Below are positions 21,042-31,060 of a stretch of 64,000 nucleotides of DNA, in pieces (within the stretch, counting starts at the first letter, position 1; each line of letters begins with the position of its first letter). A program made the position numbers and the translations under genes. This stretch comes from Larix kaempferi (Eukaryota; Streptophyta; Pinopsida; Pinales; Pinaceae). The notes beneath the pieces are model-generated. The model did not search any database and was not told the DNA's origin. It saw only the letters and a program-made list of their open reading frames with translations. The stretch spans positions 9,953,501-10,017,500 of the forward strand of contig BSBM01000151.1 of assembly GCA_027924585.1 (NCBI GenBank). The letters are read 5' to 3'.

Positions 21042-21828
21042 TGTTAACACCCAAAAAGTGCTCACTAGCTCATTTCCCTACTTCCATGACCCAGTTGTCC
21101 ACTTTTTCCACCATTTGAGCCTCTAAAACCTTCAAAAGGTCACCAAAAAGACCAAAATCCATCTTTTTCCCCTCCAAATATGTAATTTTCCTCAAAAAAT
21201 ACAAAAAACCCTAAAAAAGGGTCCAAAATTCCCCAAAACAATAAAAAGTGAATACAAATATAAAATATATTCAAAAAAGGAAAAAAGAGGGAAAAAGAGG
21301 AAAAAGAAACCTAAACCATTTTGGTCAATACCATTGGTTTCCTTAAACCACAATGGTATTCCCCCTCACCAAAAAACTATAAATAGGTGATAGGGGATCC
21401 TCACTATTCATTCCATATTCATCCCATCCTTATGCTGCCAAATTCACTCTTGATATCCCTAACCTCACTTTTGAGTTTGAAGATCCCCATTAGAGCATTG
21501 GAGTAGAAGAGACCATTGGGACATTGGAGCATCTCGACCTTGCAGCTGCCCCAACTCAACCATCCTCACCATTGAGGTAATATGATTTGTGTAAAGCTAT
21601 TTTTTCATTAATAAAGAATTTGTTTTACATAGAGATCTGAGTTCTTTACCATTTACTTTCAAGTGTTTACATGCACATGCTAGATCTACTTTTTATATTT
21701 AGTTATTGCCTTGCATATCTTAGATTAGAATTTGTTTTTATCTTAGTTGTTTATTATTTTGATTGAGACTGCTACTACAAGTTAGTAGGTGCTCTTTAGC
21801 ACATGCTTGGGTGAAAACCCAAGCAACA
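21042..21828 (+). repeat. Element A 3' LTR
   Basis: 787 bp, TGTTAACACC...CAAGCAACA, the partner of 95-869. It abuts element C directly. Confidence 0.92.
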
Positions 21829-22678
21829 AAAAGATGTAGATGGATTTCTTACCTTGCAACCGTAGTGATGTCTCCTTACTTGATGTATCCCTTGATATTC
21901 AACTGCAAAACAAGATACAACAAACAAGTGGAAACACACAAATGATAATAATATTCAATATTGATTAATCCAAACTAGTGGTCAAGGAAACTAATTATAA
22001 AGATCTATAATGCACAATAAACCTTTATGGAAAGAGTATATATTACTGTATTAATGAAAGTAAAGAGGAGGAGATTAGAACCATTGCCTTGACGTAGCAA
22101 TTTCTTCCAAATGATCTTTGCCTCAAAGATCCAATCTTGCCTCCAATGTATGAAAGGGTTTCAACTCTAGTAGAATTTCTCCAGCATTTGGGTGCTCTAA
22201 TTCATCCTCTCCTAACTATGATGAGGAGGGATGTATATATAGGCCAAAGAGGATAGAAGGGGTTGAAAATTTGATGGAGAAGGCTAAGGGATCATCCCAA
22301 GAATTTAGGGGATTGACTGCCACCTCCATTGATCTATTGGGATAAGCCTCCACGAATACATTCGTTCTAGAAGGCTCCCGAAGCTTCTCTTTTTCCTTCC
22401 TAACTAACAACAACACACTTTGTCAACTAGAAACCTGCATCATTGAAAGGTGACACATGTTGTTCAAATGAAAACAGTGTCAGCGACATGCTTTGTCAAT
22501 ATTCAAAGCATGTCATCAAGGATCTGACACCCTATGTCAATGTGCAAGGTGTGTCAGTGTGATAACATAGGAAAAAACCAAGTCAACTCCCTTCGTTCAG
22601 TCAATTTGGCATCAATGCTTTAGGGATTAGGACAAGACAAGGATACATATCTCATGATGACGAGATTTTGGTGTAATA
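21829..22678 (-). repeat. Element C 3' LTR, truncated at its outer end
   Basis: Roughly 95 percent similar by eye to 36070-36909. About 120 bp present at 35945-36065 of the other LTR are absent, and similarity fades in the first dozen bases next to A. TATATATA near 22230 is a candidate TATA box on the minus strand. Confidence 0.85.
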
Positions 22679-22694
22679 GAATGCCCCCCAAAGC
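22679..22694 (-). other. Element C polypurine tract
   Basis: On the minus strand TTTGGGGGGCATTC directly precedes the 3' LTR. Confidence 0.8.
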
Positions 22695-24870
22695 ATGAAA
22701 CTATAGAAATAAGATAGGTGAAGTGCTTTGATGTATGGAAGTTTAAGGCAAAGACCATCGGTTGAAATGTTGAACAAGGACTTCTGCATGGTTGCCGACC
22801 AGTACACTGCAGATCCATGAAAACACTAAATAAAAGTATGGCCACTAAGAATACAAACGTGGACCCATACATCCATGAAAAGACTAGATAGTAGCCATGA
22901 GAAGGTACACAGTGGATATATGAGACGAATTGAACATAACCACAGACCAATACAATGTGGATCTATGTGACATAATAATGGTTCCATCATGATGTCCATG
23001 TGGGATCCTAATAAAAAAATATCCATTGCAACATGGGTAAGATACATAAGTTATCCTAGTGTCTTCATCCTGAACCTGCAAAAGTACAATTCTAACCATG
23101 TGAATAGATGTCCTAACGTTGAACATGGTAGAAATCACTTTATTATCGGTCATTGAGGTATGCCGTTAACAAGCGCAAGGGAAATCATCATTAATGTCAA
23201 TGAATCCCAAGGTACTCTAGTACACTCCTTCGAATGTGAATCAATGAGTTGAAGTCGAACATTCGGTGGAATATCCCAGTTAGAGGTCAATGATGTGAAC
23301 CTACTGCTGAAAGCGAGGTAACCTACCATTAAGGCATGCAGGTCCAAGGTACTCGACTTGGTTTCTAGGTATAATCCTTGGATGATGTGTTGAAGTCGAC
23401 AAAGATAAACCCGTCGAAGGAGGGCCATGATGTTTCCCTCATCATCGACGCGAAACAAAATTAAATATATTTTTGAAGTAGATTGGATTATAGAGTAACT
23501 TTTGAGACTGAATCAAGGTGACCGACACAAAAGAAGGTATAATGTCTGCAGAGGTTGACTCAACAACATATTTCCCCTAAACATGGGATGGAATGACTTG
23601 GCAGCATTGGCATGACGAGATGGATACCAAGACCAAATACAACACATGATTGATGCATTATTCAAATGACCCAAAAGAGTGAAATAACTCAAGGAAATGG
23701 TATGACTCGAGGATAAGTAGATTACCCAAGCTGTTTGAATGAAATGCAAACAAGTGCCATGTTCAAGGGCGACTATGAGCTTCCATTAACACATACGTAG
23801 ATACATACTCTTTCCTTATTCCCCGTCATTATTGACGAGTACCTCTTTTTTTATTAACGAGATTGAGGAGGATAACAGATGCTTGATATAGCTTGTCCTT
23901 CGAATGAGTCCAATCTCACATGTCCCTATAAGGGTCCTTCAATGTTGAATTTTAATGAGTCCATAAAATCTAAATTCAGTGTCATTTCATGTTTATAGAG
24001 TCTGAAAAGACCAAAAGAAAATCAAAGGTGTACTTTTTTGTAGATTTAGTCCCCAAGGTCCGAAAAAGTATAAAATAATATCTGGAAGAACTCTTCTAGT
24101 CAAATGTTGACCAAAGCATTCCTTTTTCATAAATAGTCCACATGGTCCGAAAAAAGGGGTAAACTATCACCGTGTAGACAACCTTTCTCATCCTTTTACA
24201 AGCGTGAAAGAGACAAGCTTGCTTGGCAATCTTTTCATATTTTGGGAGTTTGAAAATAGCTTAAAGGAAATTCCAGGGGAGTTCCTTTTTCACAACAATT
24301 TTACGAGCCCAAAAAAGAGATAAAAGTACACTCGGTAACTTATTCTCATGTATTTACGAGCACGAGAAAGAACAAAGACTAAGCTCCACACCTTTTGTTC
24401 TTAAGTTTAGTGAGCACGATAATGGTATCAAAAAGCACTCGGAAGCTTTTTCATATTTAACAAGGAGCATGAAAAAGTAAAAAATGATCTCCGTCACAGT
24501 CAAATGTTTATTAACCTCAACCTGTAAGAGTCACAACAATTTTTAGAGCGAACATGTAGATTAAAACACAAAAATATAGTTAACTTAGTAAAATACCACT
24601 TGGAATAATAAAAATTAAACTTGGAATATTCCATTTTGATGTTAAAAAGGGTAAAAAGTAAAAATTATTTACCGTTGTGTTGTTTACCAAGTTGGGAGTG
24701 AGTGAAAATCCCTTTTTAGCTCAAATTTGTTTTTGGGATTGCGAGAGCGTCACCCAACCATTCAGCATTCCGTTAGGTCCAAGTAATCCTACTCCTTTTG
24801 CTCTTCAATTTCATGGTCGAATTTCTTTTTTTTTATGCACATTTGAGTGGTTTTAAGGGTCATTATATAG
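22695..24870 (-). other. Element C 3' region, non-coding
   Basis: No credible gene. The part at 22790-23160 has repeated 'atggccact...tacac..tggat' text and resembles 46050-46720 (fragment H). The part at 24020-24260 matches the 3' region of A (19440-19700). Short minus-strand frames at 22627-23749 have no domains and are taken as chance. Confidence 0.7.
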
Positions 24871-24883
24871 GGGGAAAGTGCTT

Positions 24884-25003
24884 GCGCTAGGTGACACACT
24901 TATCCCTTTTGGGAATTGCATCATCCAGCGGTGACGCACATCCCAAATGGTTTAAGTGCGTCACTGACGCCCTATTTCCAAAGTTGGGGTGCGTTGGCGG
25001 CAG
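24884..25003 (+). repeat. GCGTCACTGACGC motif cluster upstream of PMD in C
   Basis: Motif copies near 24884, 24918, 24958 (GCGTCACTGACGC, a perfect inverted repeat about one central base) and 24991. The last two are 33 bp apart, the others 34-40. It sits directly before the region where PMD similarity starts and parallels the array at 18328-18541 of A. Confidence 0.6.
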
Positions 25004-25029
25004 AGCGACCTAAAAAATTTAGAATGCAA

Positions 25030-26240
25030 GCCAAAAATTGAATTTTGTTGCCATGAAATGGTTCTAATGCTTCTTAAATTGATGTCCATGCAGGATTTAC
25101 AAATCAAGATGGTGAAATGGAAGGAGAGGGAGCATGAATTAGAAGATGTCCAAGCGGAAAATGATCCACATTCGGTCAATGCTTTGAAGGAATGTGGATT
25201 GTTAAAATTATTTCAAGTGCAACGAATGAGAGCCTAACTCCAGTTGTTGGATTACTTGATTCGAATGTGGGACCCGAATCAATATTATTTTCAAGTTGGG
25301 ACACATATCCTCACATTGGATATCGAGGACATTTATTTTCTGATGGGGTTGTCAAGGCATGGAGCCCCAATGTCACTATCCAGTCCTAGAGGGGGTGATA
25401 GGACTACTGAGGATTTGATCGCACAATTTTGCACTCCCAGGACCCAGATGTTAGGTGGGAAGATTTCCATAAAAAATGTGTGAGAGAGTAGCGAGTGGGA
25501 GGTCTCCACATCAGGCTACTAGAAATCATATGCTTTATGCCATTGAGTGCATGGCTCCTACAGTATTCAACTGGTGTGAGGGGATCCCGGAAAACCTCAA
25601 AGAACAATTGACCAAATGTAGGAGGGGAGAACTCAAATAATTTGGCTATGGATCGATTGTGGTATCCTTCTTCCTAGAGAGGGTCCCCCTTCTTTTTCCA
25701 CAGGTAGAGATCAGTGATCTCAAGCCATGAGATCCACGCATGCTGATATGGATTGAGGTGATGGCTCTACATGGTGGTAGTGGGCCAATGATCACTTATG
25801 GGCCTACCTTATTTAGGTAGTTACATAGTCAACTACTTATGGTAGAGGATTATGTGTATGCAGGGGAATATTTCTGAGGGGATTCGGTCTTAGTGCTTCC
25901 AGAGGGAGAGCACTAGGGTGAGCTAGGTAAGAAGAGAATTCTTTTGTTTTTAATTTGTATGCATTTTATGATTTTTCATTTTTTTGTAGTACTGATATTT
26001 TATACTTTGCTACACAGATGTTGGGCCTTCGAGACCAGCTAGATCATCGACTATTGAAAGGAGGGAGTAGTTAGGGAGATGGTAGCGGCTAACCGAGAGG
26101 TTGTAAAGGAGAAGGATGATATCGAGGATAATTTCTAGTGACTGACCACATATATTATTGATATCTCTATAGATGACTTTCCACGACATTATCAACGCCG
26201 GAAACCTGTAGTTTCGGGTCGTTTTGGTTGGCTACTCTGT
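25030..26240 (+). pseudogene. Antisense plant mobile domain pseudogene of element C
   Basis: Runs opposite to C's gag-pol. Aligned features with the PMD gene of A: LLDYLIRMWDP (A: LLNKLIDFWAP), DIYFLMGLSRHG (A: DAYFLTGLPHLG), LIAQFCTPR (A: LLERFCHPG), VVSFFLERVPLLFPQV (A: LCCFFFERVPILRPHV). In-frame stops occur at 25235-25237 (TAA) and 25481-25483, with a frame change after 25483 and more stops later. A canonical intron is visible: donor GGTAAGAAG (GT 25927-25928) and acceptor CTACACAG (AG 26016-26017), 91 bp. The exon after it begins ATGTTGGGCC, like ATGTGGGTCT after the acceptor in A, and contains DDIED. Function lost here. Confidence 0.75.
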
Positions 26241-26537
26241 TAGGTAGCAACGGCCATCATATGTTACCATGAGAACCAATAGTGATATCATGTATATGCA
26301 GCGATGTACTGAAATCCATGAGCTTCAGATTTTGTAGATATGATAGACTGAAAGCCACGGGCTTCATATTTTTGTACTAGTACCTTTTTTGTAAAACAAA
26401 TTCTGGGCTTAATATGAAATATTACCTAGTGATTTATACAATGTGTCTTTATGATGAATGTGGGTCTTATGTATGTTTGCTTATATACTAATGGATAATT
26501 TACATGTCATGCCAATTATACATTCTTAATAAAATAT
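26241..26537. other. Spacer between PMD pseudogene and aRNH in C
   Basis: Nothing recognised; AT-rich, with 'gaagccacgggcttcat'-like text repeated near 26315 and 26355. Confidence 0.5.
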
Positions 26538-26951
26538 TTAAAAATGTGCAATGTTCCAATCTAATATAAAGTTAGCCAATGAATCCACAACCATGTTCAT
26601 ATGCCTCGGGACATGTTGGTATTGAATGAAATCAAAAGATCTTTCCAATAGATGTACTCGCCGAAACATACGAAGCAATGTAGGGTCATAGATGACATGG
26701 AATCGGTTCAAGTGAAATATTATGAGCTGAGAGTCTAGGTAAACAACGATACGGCTCACTCCATGGGAGGAAGCACCGAGTAATAATCCAATCACCGCAT
26801 GATATTCGACAATATTATTAGTTGCATAACCTAAGCAAACTCCACCTGAACTTATTAATGCATCAACAGGGGAATAAAGTACCCAAGCTACCGAAGCGAA
26901 GTTTTGGGTGTGACGGCTAGCGCCGTCCGCGAATCCATAACGGGTTTCCAT
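26538..26951 (-). CDS. Element C second RNase H (archaeal-type, aRNH), open frame
   Basis: 137 codons from ATG 26951. The RNase H acidic residues are all present: GFADGAS, NNIVEYHAV, VYLDSQLI, and HVPRHMNMVVDSLAN. No stop or frameshift, in contrast to the rest of C. The ATG follows GATGTGCAG, an acceptor-like sequence, as in A (CCACAG before ATGGA). An extra RNase H downstream of integrase is a Tat-lineage feature; it would help degrade the RNA strand during reverse transcription. Whether it is translated now is doubtful because the upstream pol is broken. Confidence 0.85.
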   Translation of the reverse strand: METRYGFADGASRHTQNFASVAWVLYSPVDALISSGGVCLGYATNNIVEYHAVIGLLLGASSHGVSRIVVYLDSQLIIFHLNRFHVIYDPTLLRMFRRVHLLERSFDFIQYQHVPRHMNMVVDSLANFILDWNIAHF

Positions 26952-28160
26952 CTGCACATCCAGGTAGAATATGCTATAAGCAATAATCAAAATAAGGCCC
27001 TAACACACTAACAAGAAAGTGTCACACCAAATCAAACACACATTATATACAATATATACAGAGTATTGATGCATGATTACCTAAGCATAGTACCGTTTTA
27101 GGTAGAGACCATTTCGAGGATCCCCTACGGATATTCCTTCGTAATCGACCAACTCATAAGATCCTTTTTCCAAAACACGCTTTACAATGTATGGGCCATG
27201 CCACATGGACTCAAGTTTACCTGCCCCTAGTTTATCATGTTTTTGTCATATTTCAAGACCAAATTACTCGCGTTAAAGATACGGGGTTTTACTAATTTTT
27301 CATATTGGTCCTTGATGCATTTCTTATGCACTTCATTGGCCAGAGCTGCATCATGGGGAGTCTCATTGAGTTTGGCTAAGTATAAGAATCTCTCTTCCTC
27401 AATGGTAGTGTTTGGTAGGAGTTCAACGACTAGTTTCAAAGATGGAATTTCACACTCAATAGGCAATACTGCCTCTAGTCCGTACACCAATTGAAAAGGT
27501 GTGAAGGCAATGGCGGTTTTGATAGAAGTCCTATATGCCCAAAGGGATGAAAAAATCATCACATGCCAATTTGACTTGTGAGTTCCTACCATACGCTGAA
27601 TCATGGTTTTCAAGACCTTATTAATGGCCTCTACTTGTCCATTCGATTGAGGATAGTAGGGGGTTGATTTTTCATGACAAAAACCCAACCTGGTGCTTAA
27701 TTGATCTACCATCTAATTTTGGAAATGTTAGCCATGGTCAGTGACGATGGCTTGTGGGACTCCAAATCTAGCGATAATATGATTAAACATAAAGAGTGTG
27801 GCAGTTTCACCATCTTCTTTGTATGTAGGCATAGACTCGACCCATTTTGTGAAGTAATCTACGATGACAAAAATATCACTATGTCCCCCGACTGAGGTAC
27901 GATTATAGTGCATGAAGTTGATGCCCCATTTTGCAAAGGGGCCGATAGTGATAACTGGATGGAGTAGGGTAGGGTGTGTGCACTTTTTATGATGGAAAAT
28001 ATGGCAAGGAGGACACTTCTTGACTGCGTCCATACAATATTTGAATATGGATGGCCAATAGTATCCAATGCATAAATATTCTGGGCTGTAGCCCTGCCAG
28101 AGCGGTGACCACCACATGCCCCATGTGGCAGTAATTCAGGACATTCTCAGCCTCCTTGTG
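26952..28160 (-). pseudogene. pol: Element C integrase
   Basis: Read on the minus strand: YYWPSIFKYCMDAVKKCPPC (zinc-binding part, first part frameshifted), INFMHYN, VDYFTKWVESMP, IVTDHG, then NGQVEAINKVL and HKSNWHVMIF. Stops follow the second Asp segment (two within about 15 codons) and one lies after KYDKNMIN. The end reads DPRNGLYLKRYYA and a TAG, matching the integrase end of A. The catalytic Asp, Asp and Glu positions appear preserved apart from the first, which reads HYN where MD is expected. About 110 bp then separate it from aRNH. Confidence 0.82.
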
Positions 28161-28440
28161 AATCAAACATCGTCATAATATTGAATCAATGACACTGCGA
28201 CATAGGGTATCACCGATGATTATATAATATTTGTCATGATGGCGGATACAACGACGTTCATCTCGGGATAGGTGAGGCTCGAAGAGTTATGTTTGGAGAT
28301 AAAAGGTGATATCTCCTTACCATGGATCAGAAGTACTGATCAGGAACAATGACTCATTGGGAAGAGAGTTAATGGGATCAGATTCTTGATCAATACGGGG
28401 AAGATCCCAAATTAGCTTCGCGAATACTAATGAATTTTTT
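28161..28440 (-). pseudogene. Element C RNase H-integrase connection
   Basis: Pol linker in broken frames. Text corresponding to the region after LILQEY in A is expected here, but I could only follow it in fragments. Confidence 0.45.
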
Positions 28441-29560
28441 TATTTTTCCTTTTCAAACTATAGATGGAATTCTTGAAGAATCACGATCCAATGTGGATAT
28501 TTCCGCTCTAGTACTTGACAAGTTAAGACGTGGTACATAGGGTTGGAATCATCAATTATAGTAGTAGTACAGAGCAAAATATAATGATGAAATTTCTGGA
28601 CAGCGATGACAGCTTCCAGAGCCAACTTCTCAACATGTGAATAACGAGTTTCAAAGTTGATAAGACCCTTGATAAGGTAGTAAGTCACATGTTCTTGCGC
28701 ACCGCTATCCTCCTATAGTAAAACCATACCAATAGTCGAGGTAGAGGCAACAAGATAAAGGATATAATCCTTAGTGTAATCAGGTGGCTGTAACACAGGT
28801 GCATGAGTAATGGAATGCTTGAGATTTTCAAAGGCATGTTGGGCATAGTCATCCCAGAAAAACAGGACATCCTTTTTTAACAATCACATTTAACCCTATG
28901 TTTTCTCCGCATAATTACACATGAAACGATGCAAGTATTTTTCCTTCCCCTACAAACTTTGAAGTTCAATGATGTCCGTAGGTGGGGGTAGGTATACGAT
29001 GTCCTCTACCTTGAGGGGATCGATGCGGATCTCATATTTGCATCCCATCTTTTGAAATGATGAAGCCAAGGAGACGTCCGAACTCCACACATAATATGAA
29101 TTTGTGAGGATTCATGCAGATGTTAGACCGACGACATCTGAGGAAAACAACTGTCAGATGATCAATGTGAGATGATGATGATTAGAATAAGATGGAAAAT
29201 CATCAAGGTATGGATCCACAAAATCCTTAATATCATGAAAGACATACGACATGGCCCGCTAGAATGTGGCACCAACATTTTTGAGGCCAAAAGTTAATTT
29301 GCAGTACGCAAATGTACCCCATGGGAAAATGAATGCAGTCTTATGTTGAACGGTTGGGTGGATCTCAATATTAATATAGCTAGAAAATCCATCCATAAAT
29401 GAGAAGATGACACTACCATCACAGATCAATAATTTGGTCAATAAATGGGGTAGGGTAATTGTCCTTGGGACAAGCTTTATTCAAATCCCTATAATCAACA
29501 CAAACTCTAATAGTTCCTTGTTTTTTTTGTAACCGGAATGATATTAGACACCCAATCTGT
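28441..29560 (-). pseudogene. pol: Element C RT and RNase H
   Basis: Minus-strand text: FMDGFSSYINIEIHP, TAFIFPWGTFAYCKLTFGLK, GATF then TAG where A has FQRAM, then YLDD (catalytic box), IDPLKVEDIVYLPPPTDI, FWDDYAQHAFENLKHSITHA, and the RNase H part YILYLVASTSTIGMVLL and HVEKLALEAVIAVQKFHHY. Several stops and frameshifts. The TAG in place of the Gln codon fits a C-to-T change. Confidence 0.8.
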
Positions 29561-30480
29561 CAAGGGGACATGATAAATGAAACCAAATCTCAACAAATTT
29601 TCAATTTCTGCTTTGATGGACGCAGTCTTTCAAGGGTGGATTGGACATAGTTTTTATTGGACAGGTTTTGCACCAAGATAAGTTTTGATCTCATGCAAAA
29701 CGATAGCAAGATCAATCGCTTCATAGCTCCATGCGAATACGTCGTGGAATTGTTTGAACAAGTTTGTATAAGTTTTGATTTCTTTAGAATAACAAGTTTT
29801 GCCAATATGGATATGCTCCACAATGCTAGGTTTCACTGAGATGTCTATGGTAGTGGTAGGCGTAATGTTTTCCAAATTCCCTTCGGTTTCCGTATCCTTG
29901 GTAAGAATAGGAGGTTGAGGGTTAGAAATGACATATGGTGAAATAATAGTTTGAATCACATTCTCTATCGTGTCTAAAGGCAGAAGGAAAGATGATTGAT
30001 GGTGATTGTATTCCCATGGAGGATCATCCAAGCTCATAATATCCATGATCAATTCATCAGAGTGAAAATTTTAGAGGAGACGATCTAACGATGGCGAGGG
30101 AAAGTTCATCCAATATGGCAGAGAACCTGGGTCTAATGCCACTAGGCGGTGGTCATCAGATGCTGATTGGATGGCATCATAGGCAGCCTTAGCTGGGATA
30201 AAAGGCATCTGTGATCCAATCGAATCGATATCAATAGGGTTAGGATCAATCCAAGGATTTGTTGAGTCAGAAGAAGATGGGGCTATGGAAGAGATCATGT
30301 TCACCGTGGAAACATGTGATGGGGGATCAGGTGTTGGAAAGAATCCCATTAGAGATGAGTCCTTAAGGAGTCCTACCCCCACACTCTCATATATTTGTGA
30401 ACAATGTCCTAAAAGAGGGACATTATCCGCAGGATGAGTTGTGATGTACGGTGTACAAAACTCTAATTGGTTGATAGTAA
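29561..30480 (-). pseudogene. Element C protease-RT linker
   Basis: Contains TIDISVKPSIVEHIHIGKTC and NLFKQFHDVFAWSYEAID, equal to the pre-RT segment of A (KIDISTTPGKPEHISLGASC, VFAWSY). Upstream it is Ser/Pro-rich. Unlike A, no CCHC knuckle is seen here. Confidence 0.7.
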
Positions 30481-31060
30481 AAATTTTCCCTTAGTGGGCG
30501 AATTGCACAATGCAGAAGACAGAGGATGTGACCGCAGTCATGGCGTAAAACCAATTTCGACCAAGCAATAAGTTGTAATCGAATGGTGCTACGACTATTT
30601 CCACGTTAATTGAAACAATCTTTCCTCCCAACTCAATGACTAAGGATTGTAGAAGCCCATGTGGTTGGAATCCACGTCCGTCAAATGCTTTCAGAGTGGT
30701 AGGGGAATGGTTCAATTTAGGAGAGCCGATGGATTTCCAGTAGGACAAGGACATTATATAAGTAGAGGATACTTCGTCTAAGCTAATAGGATGGATGTTT
30801 TTCCCAACGACATTGGTAATGATTGGAAATGCCAATTGGTGGGAAAGCCTCGACTTAAATTAGTCCAATCTAAACATGATGGTGTTGGATGATTCTGGAT
30901 CCACTGCTCCAATAACAGATGGCAGAGTCTTACATTGATTAGGGAATTTTTGTAATACTTCAACGGTTGACATAACACATGGTTTCTAGGCTATATATTC
31001 CACAATGTTATAGTTTTGAACGGCTCGGGCATTGGGGTTGAAAATCACTTTTCGGATTGT
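30481..31060 (-). pseudogene. pro: Element C protease
   Basis: Minus-strand frame with ISLDEVSSTYIMSLSYWKS, LKAFDGRGFQPHGLL, LGGKIVSINVEI and YNLLLGRNWFYAM. This matches A (IDEGASTCVMS, LQAYDGRPTQP) and J (LDEGASSCVMS). The active-site text is further decayed to DEVS. Upstream, NPNARAVQNYNIVEYIA equals NPNARSASNYNIVEDLA of A. Confidence 0.72.

Larger units (their letters stand above)
95..21828 (+). mobile_element. Element A: Tat/Ogre-like Ty3/gypsy retrotransposon, decayed, hosting element B
   Basis: A long LTR retrotransposon bounded by two similar LTRs (95-869 and 21042-21828) that start TGTTAACACC and end CAAGCAACA. Order: primer site, long leader, gag, protease, RT, RNase H, integrase, aRNH, antisense PMD gene, long 3' region, polypurine tract. 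A second RNase H plus extra antisense ORF is characteristic of the plant Tat/Ogre lineage. Without element B it would be about 15.6 kb. Coding parts carry stops, frameshifts and damaged catalytic motifs, so it cannot move by itself. Flanks (ataaa at the left, aaaag at the right) match at only 3 of 5 bases, so no clear target duplication is present. Confidence 0.9.

Noticed and set aside
22627-23749. Minus-strand ORFs in the C 3' region
   Set aside because: Short, overlapping, no domains, and interrupted in fragment H.
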